Shown here piece after piece: positions 35,713 through 43,895 of a stretch of 64,000 bases of DNA. This DNA is from Treponema sp. (GTDB taxonomy: Bacteria; Spirochaetota; Spirochaetia; Treponematales; Treponemataceae): contig JAGAZO010000017.1 of the NCBI GenBank assembly GCA_017940005.1, forward strand, positions 1 through 64,000, given 5' to 3'. Within the stretch, counting starts at the first letter, position 1. Every line of letters starts with the position of its first letter. A model generated the notes under the pieces. The model saw only the letters and a program-made list of their open reading frames with translations, was not told where the DNA came from and did no database searches. A program made the translations under genes and the position numbers.

Positions 35713-36122
35713 ACACACTCTATATAGTAGAAACGGTAAACGGCAATGCCGCCACAGTACGCCCTGCTGAAAATGCAAGTTCATGTGCAACATGCAGCGC
35801 AAACTGCTCGTCATGTGACATTAGTTTTACCGCTGCAAACACAAAGCGCTTTAAGCTAACGCCGGGTCAAAAAGTAAAAATCAAGTTGTCTGCAAGGCAT
35901 GAAGCACGACAGGGATTTTTCTCCCTGATAATTCCAGTGGCGTGTGCCATATGCGGATTTTTTGCAGCTTCGCCCGTTGCTATGCTGTTCGGTAAAGAGG
36001 CAAACGAGAACATGCGCGCTTTTTTTGTGCTGCTTTTTCTTGCAATTTCATGCATAGCGGTTATGCTCATTTCGCGAAAAAAAATGAATGCAGAAAAAAT
36101 TGAGATTGCTGCAATTTGTTAA
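35709..36122 (+). CDS. rseC: RseC/MucC-type membrane protein (SoxR-reducing system)
   Basis: This 137-residue protein has the RseC layout: a short N-terminal domain with a Cys cluster (SSCATCSANCSSC, residues 25-37), then two membrane helices (about 71-93 and 101-121) and a short basic tail. RseC was named for sigma-E control but also works with the Rsx/Rnf complex to reduce SoxR in enterobacteria. The Cys cluster is typical and may bind an iron-sulfur centre. It overlaps the TPR gene by 4 nt. Its stop codon overlaps the stop of cheB on the other strand. Confidence 0.85.
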   Translation: MNTLYIVETVNGNAATVRPAENASSCATCSANCSSCDISFTAANTKRFKLTPGQKVKIKLSARHEARQGFFSLIIPVACAICGFFAASPVAMLFGKEANENMRAFFVLLFLAISCIAVMLISRKKMNAEKIEIAAIC

Positions 36123-37306
36123 TGCGCATGCTCCCGCGCAAGCTCACTTATGGCGCTCGCCATGTTTTCAAGCGGCACCTGTTTTTGCACTGCGCCAAGT
36201 TCCCACGCTACTTTCGGCATGCCGTATACAATTGCAGATTTTTCATCCTGCCCGAGCGTCCATGCCCCCTGTTTGCGCATTTCTGCGAGCTGCGCTGCTC
36301 CGTCGCGTCCCATGCCAGTCATAATAACGCCAAGCGCACAGTTTTGGTAATTCTTGGCAACAGATTCAAATAAATAATCTGCAGATGGGCGATGACCATT
36401 GCGCGGAGCATCCTGCGAAAGACGGATGACGCTGCCGTTCAATCGCTTTTCAACATAAATATGATAATTACCAGGAGCGATATACACATGAGCGTCTTCA
36501 ATTATATCGCCATCTTTTGCTTCGGTCACTGTGAGCGGGCAAATGCGGTCAAGACTTGCAGCAAATTCGGCAGTAAATCCAGGCGGCATATGCTGCACTA
36601 CGAGAATCGGTTGCTTTAAATTTGCATCGATATTTTTGAATACATCGCGAAGCGCATTCGGTCCGCCGGTAGAAATGCCGAGCGCAATGATTTCTATACG
36701 TCCGCTTTCACGCATTGGCGTAATAACAGCAGGCGTTTTATTTTCTGCTGCTTGATGCCACAGCGTTGACGGCAACACCTCTTTTTTTGCAGAAACAGCA
36801 GGTTCGCCTTTTTTCTGCGCCACAAAGCGTTCCGCATTCCGCAATTTTATCTGATGTGCAAAAAAATCAGGTGCGTAGGGAGTTTTACCTCTTGAGCGGG
36901 CATACGCGCCGCCATAGGAAGAAATCAGCTCGACGAGCTGGTCTGATACAGTCACCACATCGGCAGACGCAGAGCCGCCTGGCTTCGTGATAAAATCGCT
37001 CGCGCCAAGCTCAAGACATTCCATTGTAACAGCGGCGCCTTTTGTGGCAATACTTGATAAAATGATGACAGGTATCTCCCAACCGCGCGCATTACGGGCT
37101 TTCAAAAATTCAACTCCGCTCATCATCGGCATTTCAATGTCAAGGATGATTATATCAGGCTTTATATAAGGGATTTTGTCTACAGCAAATTGCCCGTTCA
37201 TAGCAGTTGCAGCAACATGCAAGCCTTCTGTTTCGTTGACAATGCGCGAAATGAGATTGCGCATCAACGCAGAATCATCACATACAAGAACTTCAATATT
37301 ATCCAT
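36119..37306 (-). CDS. cheB: Chemotaxis response regulator protein-glutamate methylesterase
   Basis: This 395-residue CheB removes methyl groups from chemoreceptors. The receiver domain (1-125) has DDSALMR and phospho-acceptor Asp in IILDIEMPMMSG. The methylesterase domain has the catalytic triad in GISTGGP (Ser), VVQHMPPGFT (His) and MTGMGRDGA (Asp). The linker of about 70 residues is charged. The ATG at 37306 has GGGGA 5 nt upstream; an earlier TTG overlaps that site. It follows cheR by 26 nt and should be cotranscribed. Confidence 0.95.
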   Translation of the reverse strand: MDNIEVLVCDDSALMRNLISRIVNETEGLHVAATAMNGQFAVDKIPYIKPDIIILDIEMPMMSGVEFLKARNARGWEIPVIILSSIATKGAAVTMECLELGASDFITKPGGSASADVVTVSDQLVELISSYGGAYARSRGKTPYAPDFFAHQIKLRNAERFVAQKKGEPAVSAKKEVLPSTLWHQAAENKTPAVITPMRESGRIEIIALGISTGGPNALRDVFKNIDANLKQPILVVQHMPPGFTAEFAASLDRICPLTVTEAKDGDIIEDAHVYIAPGNYHIYVEKRLNGSVIRLSQDAPRNGHRPSADYLFESVAKNYQNCALGVIMTGMGRDGAAQLAEMRKQGAWTLGQDEKSAIVYGMPKVAWELGAVQKQVPLENMASAISELAREHAH

Positions 37307-37332
37307 ATTTTTCCCCAATTCCTACACAGTTA

Positions 37333-38151
37333 TCAATTAACGTTTTTTTGATAGAGACATGCCCACTCCGTCTTTAAAAACTGAAACTGTGTCTTCATGC
37401 CAAAAAGCGATTCCGAATGTCCGATGAACAAATACGAATGAGGTCCCATTGCATCCCAAAATCGGTTAATAACAGAAGTTTGCACTGTTTCGTCAAAATA
37501 GATGAGCACGTTACGACAGAATACAATATCAAGATTTCGTACGCCTGAATCATGAAGGAGATTATGATAGTCAAAATGAATTGTATCCATTAAATCTCTA
37601 TTTACTTGATACCCGCCAGTCGATTTTGTAAAAAACTTTGCAAGGTAATCAGGCGGCACTCCGTCCATACGGTTGTCAGCATAAAATCCTGACCTGCCAA
37701 CCATAAGCGATTTAAGAGAAATATCGGATGCAGTGATCGAAAAAGTGAACGGAGACGGCAAAATCGTTTTGAGAATCATCGCTATTGTATATGGCTCTTC
37801 ACCAGTAGAACAGCCTGCGCTCCACACATGGATAACGGTGTCGCCTGTTTTCTTTTTTTCTTCCATAAGATGCGGTACGACATAATTAATAAGCGCATCA
37901 AAGTGGGGTTGCGTTCTAAAGAAATGGGTAAGGTTCGTGGTAACAGAATCGAGCATAGCTTTCATCTCTTCTTTATCACGCATAACAAGTTTATAGTATT
38001 CCTCTACGGAGTCGATTTTTTTTTGGCGCAGGATTTCTTTTATGCGGCTGTCAAGAATAGAACGATTTGTCGTGGTAAATGCTATGCCGCTTTCATCGTA
38101 AATGACCTTGCGAAACTTTTCAAATTCAGCATCGTTTAATAAATCTGCCAT
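37333..38151 (-). CDS. cheR: Chemotaxis protein methyltransferase
   Basis: This 272-residue CheR transfers methyl groups from SAM to receptor glutamates. The N-terminal helical domain leads to the SAM-binding VWSAGCSTGEEPYTIAMIL. DIVFCRNVLIYFDE and the terminal LFIGHSESL motif are characteristic. The ATG at 38151 is fixed by the promoter, whose TATACT box ends 6 nt upstream. The longer frame of 27 more codons passes through that box and is rejected. Confidence 0.94.
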   Translation of the reverse strand: MADLLNDAEFEKFRKVIYDESGIAFTTTNRSILDSRIKEILRQKKIDSVEEYYKLVMRDKEEMKAMLDSVTTNLTHFFRTQPHFDALINYVVPHLMEEKKKTGDTVIHVWSAGCSTGEEPYTIAMILKTILPSPFTFSITASDISLKSLMVGRSGFYADNRMDGVPPDYLAKFFTKSTGGYQVNRDLMDTIHFDYHNLLHDSGVRNLDIVFCRNVLIYFDETVQTSVINRFWDAMGPHSYLFIGHSESLFGMKTQFQFLKTEWACLYQKNVN

Positions 38152-38157
38152 AGTGAT

Positions 38158-38186
38158 AGTATACAGCTTTTTGAAATTAAAGACAA
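38158..38186 (-). promoter_or_regulatory. Promoter of cheR-cheB, leaderless layout
   Basis: On the minus strand TTGTCT and TATACT have a 17-bp spacer, and the cheR ATG follows the -10 box after 6 nt. Confidence 0.7.
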
Positions 38187-38230
38187 CACAGCAATTTTTT
38201 GGGAAAACGCGAGCACTGTACAGTCGCAAC

Positions 38231-38263
38231 AAAAAAAGGCATCCATGCCAACGGCAGGATGCC
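38231..38263 (-). terminator. Orphan intrinsic terminator on the minus strand
   Basis: GGCATCC(A)TGCC pairs with GGCAGGATGCC around an AAC loop with a one-base bulge. On the minus strand it is followed by seven T. No protein gene ends here; the cheR promoter lies further downstream. It therefore terminates an unannotated transcript. Confidence 0.8.
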
Positions 38264-38342
38264 TAAAAGGAGAGGAGAAAGCAAATCAGATTACGTTTGC
38301 TTTTGCATTCAACGAGAGAACAATAAACAGCAAACAAAGTTA
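38231..38342 (-). ncRNA. Candidate small RNA upstream of cheR
   Basis: The 311 bp between cheR and the flavin reductase gene hold no supported reading frame. They contain a strong minus-strand terminator and, about 110 nt upstream, a possible promoter (TTAGGA-17-TATGAT, 38375-38347). The predicted RNA has a stem AGCAAA/TTTGCT (38279-38300 region). It then has a single-stranded pyrimidine tract CTCCTCTCCTTTT that is complementary to Shine-Dalgarno sequences, and ends in the terminator hairpin. This layout is typical of base-pairing regulatory RNAs. The 5' end is uncertain. Confidence 0.4.
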
Positions 38343-38346
38343 CAAA

Positions 38347-38375
38347 ATCATAGTTTTTTGTACAAAATTTCCTAA
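38347..38375 (-). promoter_or_regulatory. Possible promoter of the candidate small RNA
   Basis: On the minus strand TTAGGA and TATGAT are 17 bp apart. The -35 match is only moderate. The support comes mainly from the orphan terminator downstream. Confidence 0.3.
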
Positions 38376-38404
38376 CGCTTACTACAAAAAATAACAAAAT
38401 ATTA

Positions 38405-38433
38405 TTTACGTTTTTCTGCTACCATGCTAGAAT
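38405..38433 (+). promoter_or_regulatory. Promoter of the exported flavin reductase
   Basis: TTTACG at 38405-38410 and TAGAAT at 38428-38433 have a 17-bp spacer. A leader of about 22 nt carries GAAAGGAGG before the ATG at 38463, so this is a leadered gene. Confidence 0.6.
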
Positions 38434-38462
38434 ACAGTATAGGCGAAAGGAGGCCTGTGCGT

Positions 38463-40424
38463 ATGATAAAAAAGATATGTTTGGTTCTTGCTGCTTGTGC
38501 CGCATTCAGTCTTGCGGGCTGTGACGGCAAGTCGATTAAAAACGGCACGTACACCGCTTCTGTAGGCGGCATGAACGATGACGTAGCAGTACAGGTGACT
38601 ATTGCAAACAAAAAAATCGCAAATGTCACTGTCACAAAAGAATCGGAAACGCCTGGAATCGGCAGCCCGCTCAAAACAAAAAGCGGTCAAGTGCTCACAG
38701 CCGGAGGATTGTCGCCAGTAGAATTGATTCCGGCAGAAATCGTAAAAAATCAAAGTGTCAATGTTGATGTCGTCACTGGCGCAACAATCACGTCGCGCGC
38801 AATCATGGCAGCTGTCTCCAATTGTTTGCGTGAAGCAGGAGCGCAAACTGCCGACTGGAATGCAAAGCCAGCTCCAGCACCTGCCCCTGCAAACGCGTCT
38901 GCTGATGTCGTCGTACTCGGTGGCGGTGGCGCAGGTCTTGCCGCCGCAGTTGCAGCAGGACAGCAGGGCAAATCTGTCATCGTCATAGAAAAAAATGGCT
39001 CTGTCGGCGGCGACACGCTCGTGTGCGGCGCAATCTACAACACGGCAAATGCAGCGCTCCAGTCAAAAGTCACCATGACTGACGCAGTAAAGCGCACGAT
39101 TGAAGCGGCGCTTGCTGAAAGCACACGGAGCGCAGAACACGCGGCACTGCAAGCAGAAGTCCGCGCACAGTGGAATGCGTACAAGGCGAGCGGCCGCACA
39201 GACTTGTTCGACTCAAAAGAATGGCACGCGCTCCAAACGTGGAACGGCGGCGACAAAGTTGCAAATCTCGACCTTGTTAAAGCGTTGACGTACAACGCAT
39301 ATGACGGCCTCATGTGGATTGAAAATCTCGGCATGGAATTTGAAGACCAAATCAGTCAGGGGGCAGGCTCTCTATGGCAGCGCACGCATACAAGCCTTAT
39401 GCAGATGGGCACGGGCTTTATCTCAACATATGTGAGCAACATTGAAAAGATGAACAACATCACTGTCATGGTTGAGACAACTGCAAAATCGCTTGTAAAA
39501 GACGGCAACAGAGTTACTGGAGCTGTGTGCGCTGACAGAAACGGCAACGAATTTACAGTAAGCGGCAAAGACGGCGTTATCATTGCAACTGGCGGATTTG
39601 CGGCAAACGGCACGATGGTGCAGCAGTACAACACGACAGGCAAGTGGCAAGATTTGACCAATGTTGCCACGACAAACCGCTTCTCGTCTTCACAAGGTGA
39701 TGGAATCACTATGGCGTTGAACGCGGGCGCAGGGCTTGTAGACATGGAACAGATTCAGCTTTTGTACCTTGGCAACCTCAAAGACGGGCAGCTCACAAAA
39801 TATCCTCCGCGCGATGTAAACGGCACTGACCAAATCATCTTCATCAACAAAGACGGCGAGCGATTCACGAACGAAGGCGGCAGGCGTGACGACATTTGCC
39901 TTGCAGTTTTCAGACAGAAAGACGCAATATTCTACATGCTCGAATCTGGCGATGGCGCAGGATATGTTGACATCACCAGCCCGAATTGGAAAAGCGCAGA
40001 CGGATTCACGTTCGACTATCTGAAAAACAATGAGTTTATCTACACAGCTGACACGCTCGAAGAGCTTGCGCAAAAGCTTGACATGGACGCGGCAAAACTC
40101 AAAGCGACAGTGGACGCGTTCAACGCGAGCGTTGATTCAGGACGCGATGCATTCGGACGCACGCTGTATTCGACAAAACTCACAAAAGGTCCGTGGGTAG
40201 CGACACCGCGCCAAGCATGCGTGCATCACACAATGGGCGGCATTGCCATAGACCCGAACACCCATGTGCTCGACTCGAATGGCAATGTGATTCCCGGTCT
40301 TTATGCAGCAGGCGAAGTTACCGGCGCCATTCACGGCGGCAACCGTTTGGGCGGAAACGCAGTTGTTGACACTGTTGTATTCGGCAAAATGGCGGGCGAC
40401 GCTGTTGTAAAAGACGCAATGTAA
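38463..40424 (+). CDS. Exported lipoprotein flavin reductase (FMN_bind plus fumarate-reductase-type FAD domain)
   Basis: This 653-residue protein has a lipoprotein signal ending SLAGC (Cys20). An FMN_bind domain (about 22-122) carries the covalent flavin motif TGAT (105-108). After an Ala/Pro linker comes an FAD domain (VVVLGGGGAGLAAAVAAGQQGKSV at 149 on). The C-terminal catalytic region has HHTMGGIAID and HGGNRLGGNA, as in soluble fumarate reductases. It lacks haem-binding CxxCH motifs, so electrons should arrive via FMN. The substrate may be fumarate, urocanate or another enoate. It is monocistronic with its own promoter and a strong terminator. Confidence 0.88.
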   Translation: MIKKICLVLAACAAFSLAGCDGKSIKNGTYTASVGGMNDDVAVQVTIANKKIANVTVTKESETPGIGSPLKTKSGQVLTAGGLSPVELIPAEIVKNQSVNVDVVTGATITSRAIMAAVSNCLREAGAQTADWNAKPAPAPAPANASADVVVLGGGGAGLAAAVAAGQQGKSVIVIEKNGSVGGDTLVCGAIYNTANAALQSKVTMTDAVKRTIEAALAESTRSAEHAALQAEVRAQWNAYKASGRTDLFDSKEWHALQTWNGGDKVANLDLVKALTYNAYDGLMWIENLGMEFEDQISQGAGSLWQRTHTSLMQMGTGFISTYVSNIEKMNNITVMVETTAKSLVKDGNRVTGAVCADRNGNEFTVSGKDGVIIATGGFAANGTMVQQYNTTGKWQDLTNVATTNRFSSSQGDGITMALNAGAGLVDMEQIQLLYLGNLKDGQLTKYPPRDVNGTDQIIFINKDGERFTNEGGRRDDICLAVFRQKDAIFYMLESGDGAGYVDITSPNWKSADGFTFDYLKNNEFIYTADTLEELAQKLDMDAAKLKATVDAFNASVDSGRDAFGRTLYSTKLTKGPWVATPRQACVHHTMGGIAIDPNTHVLDSNGNVIPGLYAAGEVTGAIHGGNRLGGNAVVDTVVFGKMAGDAVVKDAM

Positions 40425-40449
40425 AATTTATTATTTTTACATGATTACT

Positions 40450-40491
40450 AATCCGCAGGAATAGCGAAAGCGTGCTCCTGCGGATTTTTTT
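40450..40491 (+). terminator. Intrinsic terminator of the flavin reductase gene
   Basis: AATCCGCAGGA (40450-40460) pairs with TCCTGCGGATT (40476-40486) and is followed by a run of seven T. Confidence 0.9.
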
Positions 40492-40570
40492 GCCGTGCAC
40501 TTATTAAAACTAGCATGACGATAGACGCACCTTTAGGAAAGCACACTGCTCTCCCTCCGCACAAATCACG

Positions 40571-40879
40571 CTACATGTCCAACAGTTTTTCGTATTTGCG
40601 CTCGTCTGCATTTTTTGCAGGGCGGTAAAGAATCGCTTTGTTGCCTATGACGCGCACGAGCGTCGCTCCGCATTTTTCTGCAAGGTTTGCCGACAACTCG
40701 CGTTTTTGCTCTTTGAATTCATTAAAGCTGATTTTAACAAGCTCATGCACAGCGAGCACGCTATCAGTCATCTTTTCTACAGCTTCAGTTACGCCGCCCT
40801 GCCCCACAATCACAACGCTCTGAAAGCGTTGCGCATGTTTTTCGAGCACTTTGCGCTGCTTGCTTGAAAGTTCAATCAT
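40571..40879 (-). CDS. yhbY: YhbY-family (CRM domain) RNA-binding protein
   Basis: This 102-residue protein is a single CRM domain associated with pre-50S ribosome assembly. It contains the conserved loop IVGQGGVTEAVEKMTDSVLAVHELVKI (the GxxG RNA-binding motif) and GATLVRVIGNKAILYRPAK near the end. The length is standard. The TAGTAT box ends 6 nt before the ATG at 40879, again without a ribosome-binding site. I see nothing in the 174 bp between this start and the GH2 stop. Confidence 0.92.
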   Translation of the reverse strand: MIELSSKQRKVLEKHAQRFQSVVIVGQGGVTEAVEKMTDSVLAVHELVKISFNEFKEQKRELSANLAEKCGATLVRVIGNKAILYRPAKNADERKYEKLLDM

Positions 40880-40885
40880 GATGAC

Positions 40886-40914
40886 ATACTACTGCTATTT
40901 TGCTCGTTGCGCAA
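40886..40914 (-). promoter_or_regulatory. Promoter of yhbY, leaderless layout
   Basis: On the minus strand TTGCGC and TAGTAT have a 17-bp spacer and the ATG follows the -10 box after 6 nt. Confidence 0.6.
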
Positions 40915-41053
40915 CGCCTTGTGCAATCGTGCGCAAATCTATGCAGCGCCACGTGCCTATTCGCGCACCGCAGTCGGCTATCTGTACATGTGTCCACTGT
41001 CATGCACATATCCGTGTCTGCCGCCTCGTGCACTGCCGCCAGCAAGCAGTGCG

Positions 41054-43324
41054 TTACTTTTTTATTTTTTGCAATTCGGCATTGAGCACTTTTAAAACAG
41101 TTTGCGCTTTTTCTTCGTCCTGAACGAGCATGCTTGCGACGCGCTCAAGCGGCACAGTCCCCATGATGCCGAGCATATTTTTATTTATGCGCATCGTGGT
41201 AAATTGTGAAACTGCATCAGCGACAATTTTTTCAGCCTCGCTGTTTGCAAAAATATCGTTTATTGTGTCGCGCACGCTGAAAAAGCTGTCATTAAACGTA
41301 AAATCAGGAACGCCCGCTTTCTCTATGTCTGCAAACCAATTCTTGACATGCTCGCGTCTGTCGTTTTCTTCGGGCGGCTTTACGTAGCACTGATTAGGTG
41401 ACGCAACTTTTCTAAACGTAACACTGTCGCGTGGCGCACCGCTCGTTTCTGCTGAAATTGTCGTGTACTCGTTTTCAAGCGGCACATTGTCAAACGTAAA
41501 GATGTGCGCCCCTTCCTGCTCTGCAAACTTTTTGCCGTTTACAAAAAGCGCAACGCGGTGCGCATTTGAATACACTTTTACGCTCATCGCGCTGTACGGA
41601 CGCGCTGCATATCGTCTTCCCGCAATATGCACGAACGGCGTTTTTGACCAGTACGCTTTGTACACATAAAACGAATCTTTTTTTATTGCCCTGTCAAATG
41701 TGACAAGCCCTTTGTTGTTGCGCCCTTGTACGCCGCCTTCATCGCGCGCATCACATCCAAAATCAAACATGTTCCACACATGCGTTGCCCACAAGTACGG
41801 GCGCTCGTCTATGATTTTTGCCATGTGCTCGTGGTACCGCGCTTGATATTCTTCCGTGTAGTCTTTGCATTCGGGCGCGTCGCTGTGCCAACTCACAATA
41901 CCCTCACAGCCATACTCAGAGATGCCTATCGCCCTGTCAGGATATGCGGCGTGGAATTTATCAAACCATATTTCGTTGTCTTCCATTGCACCAAAATACC
42001 AGCCGAAATAGTGATTGTAGCTGATAATGTCAGTGATTTTATTAAGGCGCGACGCTGGCGGCAGCATAGTGACTTGCGCCAACGTAGTGAGGCGCGTGCT
42101 GTCAAGTGATTTCGCAAGCTCATTTAAATTAACAAGATTTTCGTACAGACCTGCAACTTCGCCGCCAATAGTGATTTCGTTTTCGATTCCCCAAAAACAG
42201 ATTGATGCATGATTATAATTCTGCAGAATAAGCTCGTGCAGTTGCGTACGGCAGTTTTCATGCGCCGCACGAGCAGCGCTCATCACTGATATGAATGGGA
42301 TTTCTGCCCACACGACAAGTCCCGCTCTGTCGCACAACGTATAAAATATCTCGCTGTGTTGATAATGCGCAAGGCGCACTGTGTTCGCGCCAAGCTCCAT
42401 TAAAAGCGCAATGTCGCGCTCGTGGTCGCTTGCCAAAAGCGCATTTCCTTTTCCAAGCATGTCTTGATGACGCGACACGCCGCGAAGCGGATAGCGCTTT
42501 CCATTCAGATAAAAGCCTTTTTCCGCATCAACAAAAAATTCGCGCACGCCGAGTTGCGCCGACACTTCATCAAGCACTTCGTTGTGACGCACAAGCTTCG
42601 CGCTCACTGTGTACAGATACGGGTCGTCAATGCCGTGCCACACGTGCGCATCTTGCAAAAAAATCTGCGTTTCTGTATGTTCCTGCGCGGGCGCGTATGC
42701 CTCTACTGCAACAACGCCGTTTGCGTCGAACAGCGTGAATTGTACTGCATCGCTTTTTTCTGCATGTGCAACATGCGCAGTACAAAAAACAACAGCATCT
42801 TTTTTGTCTTCTGAGAGTTTTGTGAAAAACACAAGCGGCAACGCAGCATACGCGCCATACGCAAAATGTGTTTCAGGCACTGCGATGAGATGCACGTCGC
42901 GGTACATGCCGCCGTAAAATGTGAAGTCGGCAGACTGCGGATAGACTGCATCGTTGTGCGAGTTGTCTGCAACGACTGCAAGCTCAAACGAGCGAGTCGC
43001 TTTATTAAAGCAGTTTGTCACGTCTACAATAAATGCCGAATAGCCTCCCGCATGCACAGCGATTTTTTTACCGTCTGCAAAAACTTCCGCGCACGAATTC
43101 ACTGCATCAAATTTAATAAACATGCTGTACGATTCAGGAACAGACGGACGCGCTACAGTGCGCACATACGTAGCTTTTCCACGAAAATAGTCGTTGCCGC
43201 CGTCCTGACCATCATGCGCATTGTACGAATGGGGAATGCACACGCGCTCCCATCCACGCGTTACTTTGAGCGAGCAGCCTTTTTTGAAACGCCAGCCATC
43301 ATTCAAGTTTTCAACAATCCGCAT
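41054..43324 (-). CDS. Glycoside hydrolase family 2 (beta-glucuronidase or beta-galactosidase)
   Basis: This 756-residue GH2 enzyme has a sugar-binding jelly-roll (1-150), an Ig-like domain (about 160-265) and a TIM barrel from about 270. The acid/base Glu is E383 in FWGIENE and the nucleophile is E470 in ISEYG. GRNNKGLVTFDR (534-545) contains an N-x-K pair (N536, K538), which in beta-glucuronidases contacts the uronate carboxylate, but similar sequence also occurs in galactosidases. There is no signal peptide, so it is cytoplasmic. The locus contains glucuronate-pathway genes, which favours a hexuronide substrate. Confidence 0.85.
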   Translation of the reverse strand: MRIVENLNDGWRFKKGCSLKVTRGWERVCIPHSYNAHDGQDGGNDYFRGKATYVRTVARPSVPESYSMFIKFDAVNSCAEVFADGKKIAVHAGGYSAFIVDVTNCFNKATRSFELAVVADNSHNDAVYPQSADFTFYGGMYRDVHLIAVPETHFAYGAYAALPLVFFTKLSEDKKDAVVFCTAHVAHAEKSDAVQFTLFDANGVVAVEAYAPAQEHTETQIFLQDAHVWHGIDDPYLYTVSAKLVRHNEVLDEVSAQLGVREFFVDAEKGFYLNGKRYPLRGVSRHQDMLGKGNALLASDHERDIALLMELGANTVRLAHYQHSEIFYTLCDRAGLVVWAEIPFISVMSAARAAHENCRTQLHELILQNYNHASICFWGIENEITIGGEVAGLYENLVNLNELAKSLDSTRLTTLAQVTMLPPASRLNKITDIISYNHYFGWYFGAMEDNEIWFDKFHAAYPDRAIGISEYGCEGIVSWHSDAPECKDYTEEYQARYHEHMAKIIDERPYLWATHVWNMFDFGCDARDEGGVQGRNNKGLVTFDRAIKKDSFYVYKAYWSKTPFVHIAGRRYAARPYSAMSVKVYSNAHRVALFVNGKKFAEQEGAHIFTFDNVPLENEYTTISAETSGAPRDSVTFRKVASPNQCYVKPPEENDRREHVKNWFADIEKAGVPDFTFNDSFFSVRDTINDIFANSEAEKIVADAVSQFTTMRINKNMLGIMGTVPLERVASMLVQDEEKAQTVLKVLNAELQKIKK

Positions 43325-43346
43325 ATGCGCTCCTTATGGCAAGTAC

Positions 43347-43730
43347 TTACATTGTTATAGTGCCATTTTCATCTGCTTGCATAGGCACCACTTGCATCCA
43401 GTCAACAACGCACATTGCAAACGGAATGCCTGTCCAGCAAAAAAGCAGGTAGAGCACGCCAGTGATTTTTTTACCCGCATAAAACCGATGCGCACCGCAC
43501 AGCCAGCCGCACGACCACAAAAGCGCAATATATTTTTTCTTTGAGAATGTCTTCGGCTTGTAGTCCGCGATTCTTTTGTCGATGAACCGAAAAAGCGCAT
43601 TCCGTTTTGGCGCGACACCTGAAGCCTCTTTCGCTTCCACAAGCTCCTGCTCCAAGTCTATAAGCTGCTCTGTGTTCACGTAGTGACTTTCGCTGCGCAA
43701 TCTGTCAATCTTTTTTTCTGGATTAAACAT
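43347..43730 (-). CDS. TM2-domain membrane protein
   Basis: This 127-residue protein has a charged, helical N-terminal part of about 75 residues. A TM2 domain follows (about 75-118): two closely spaced hydrophobic helices with KKKYIALLWSCGWLCGAHRFYAGK, then a short tail. Cellular function of the family is unclear. The ATG at 43730 is preceded by AGAGG; two earlier in-frame starts lack one. It sits 22 nt upstream of the GH2 gene on the same strand. Confidence 0.75.
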   Translation of the reverse strand: MFNPEKKIDRLRSESHYVNTEQLIDLEQELVEAKEASGVAPKRNALFRFIDKRIADYKPKTFSKKKYIALLWSCGWLCGAHRFYAGKKITGVLYLLFCWTGIPFAMCVVDWMQVVPMQADENGTITM

Positions 43731-43843
43731 GGTCGCCTCTGACATAAAAAAACAAAGCAAATAGGCACACATTTGTACAACGCAAGCACAGGCATGCCTG
43801 CAAAACCGACTGCATCAATCTCCCATCATATTTATTAAGGAAA

Positions 43844-43885
43844 CGCTGATTAACTCGGCTAGGAGCTAATCAGCGCATTTTTTTT
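43844..43885 (+). terminator. Hairpin with T-run downstream of the GPH transporter
   Basis: CGCTGATTA (43844-43852) pairs with TAATCAGCG (43867-43875). The T-run follows on the plus strand, while genes on both sides are on the minus strand. A weaker A-tract lies on the other side. It may act after the transporter gene in either orientation. The rest of 43731-43895 shows nothing further. Confidence 0.55.
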
Positions 43886-43895
43886 GCAATCGCAA

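Noticed and set aside
38264-38320. AAAAGGAGAGGAG on the plus strand as a ribosome-binding site for a small gene
   Set aside because: Only a nine-codon TTG frame follows at poor spacing; the complementary strand reading as a small RNA explains it better.
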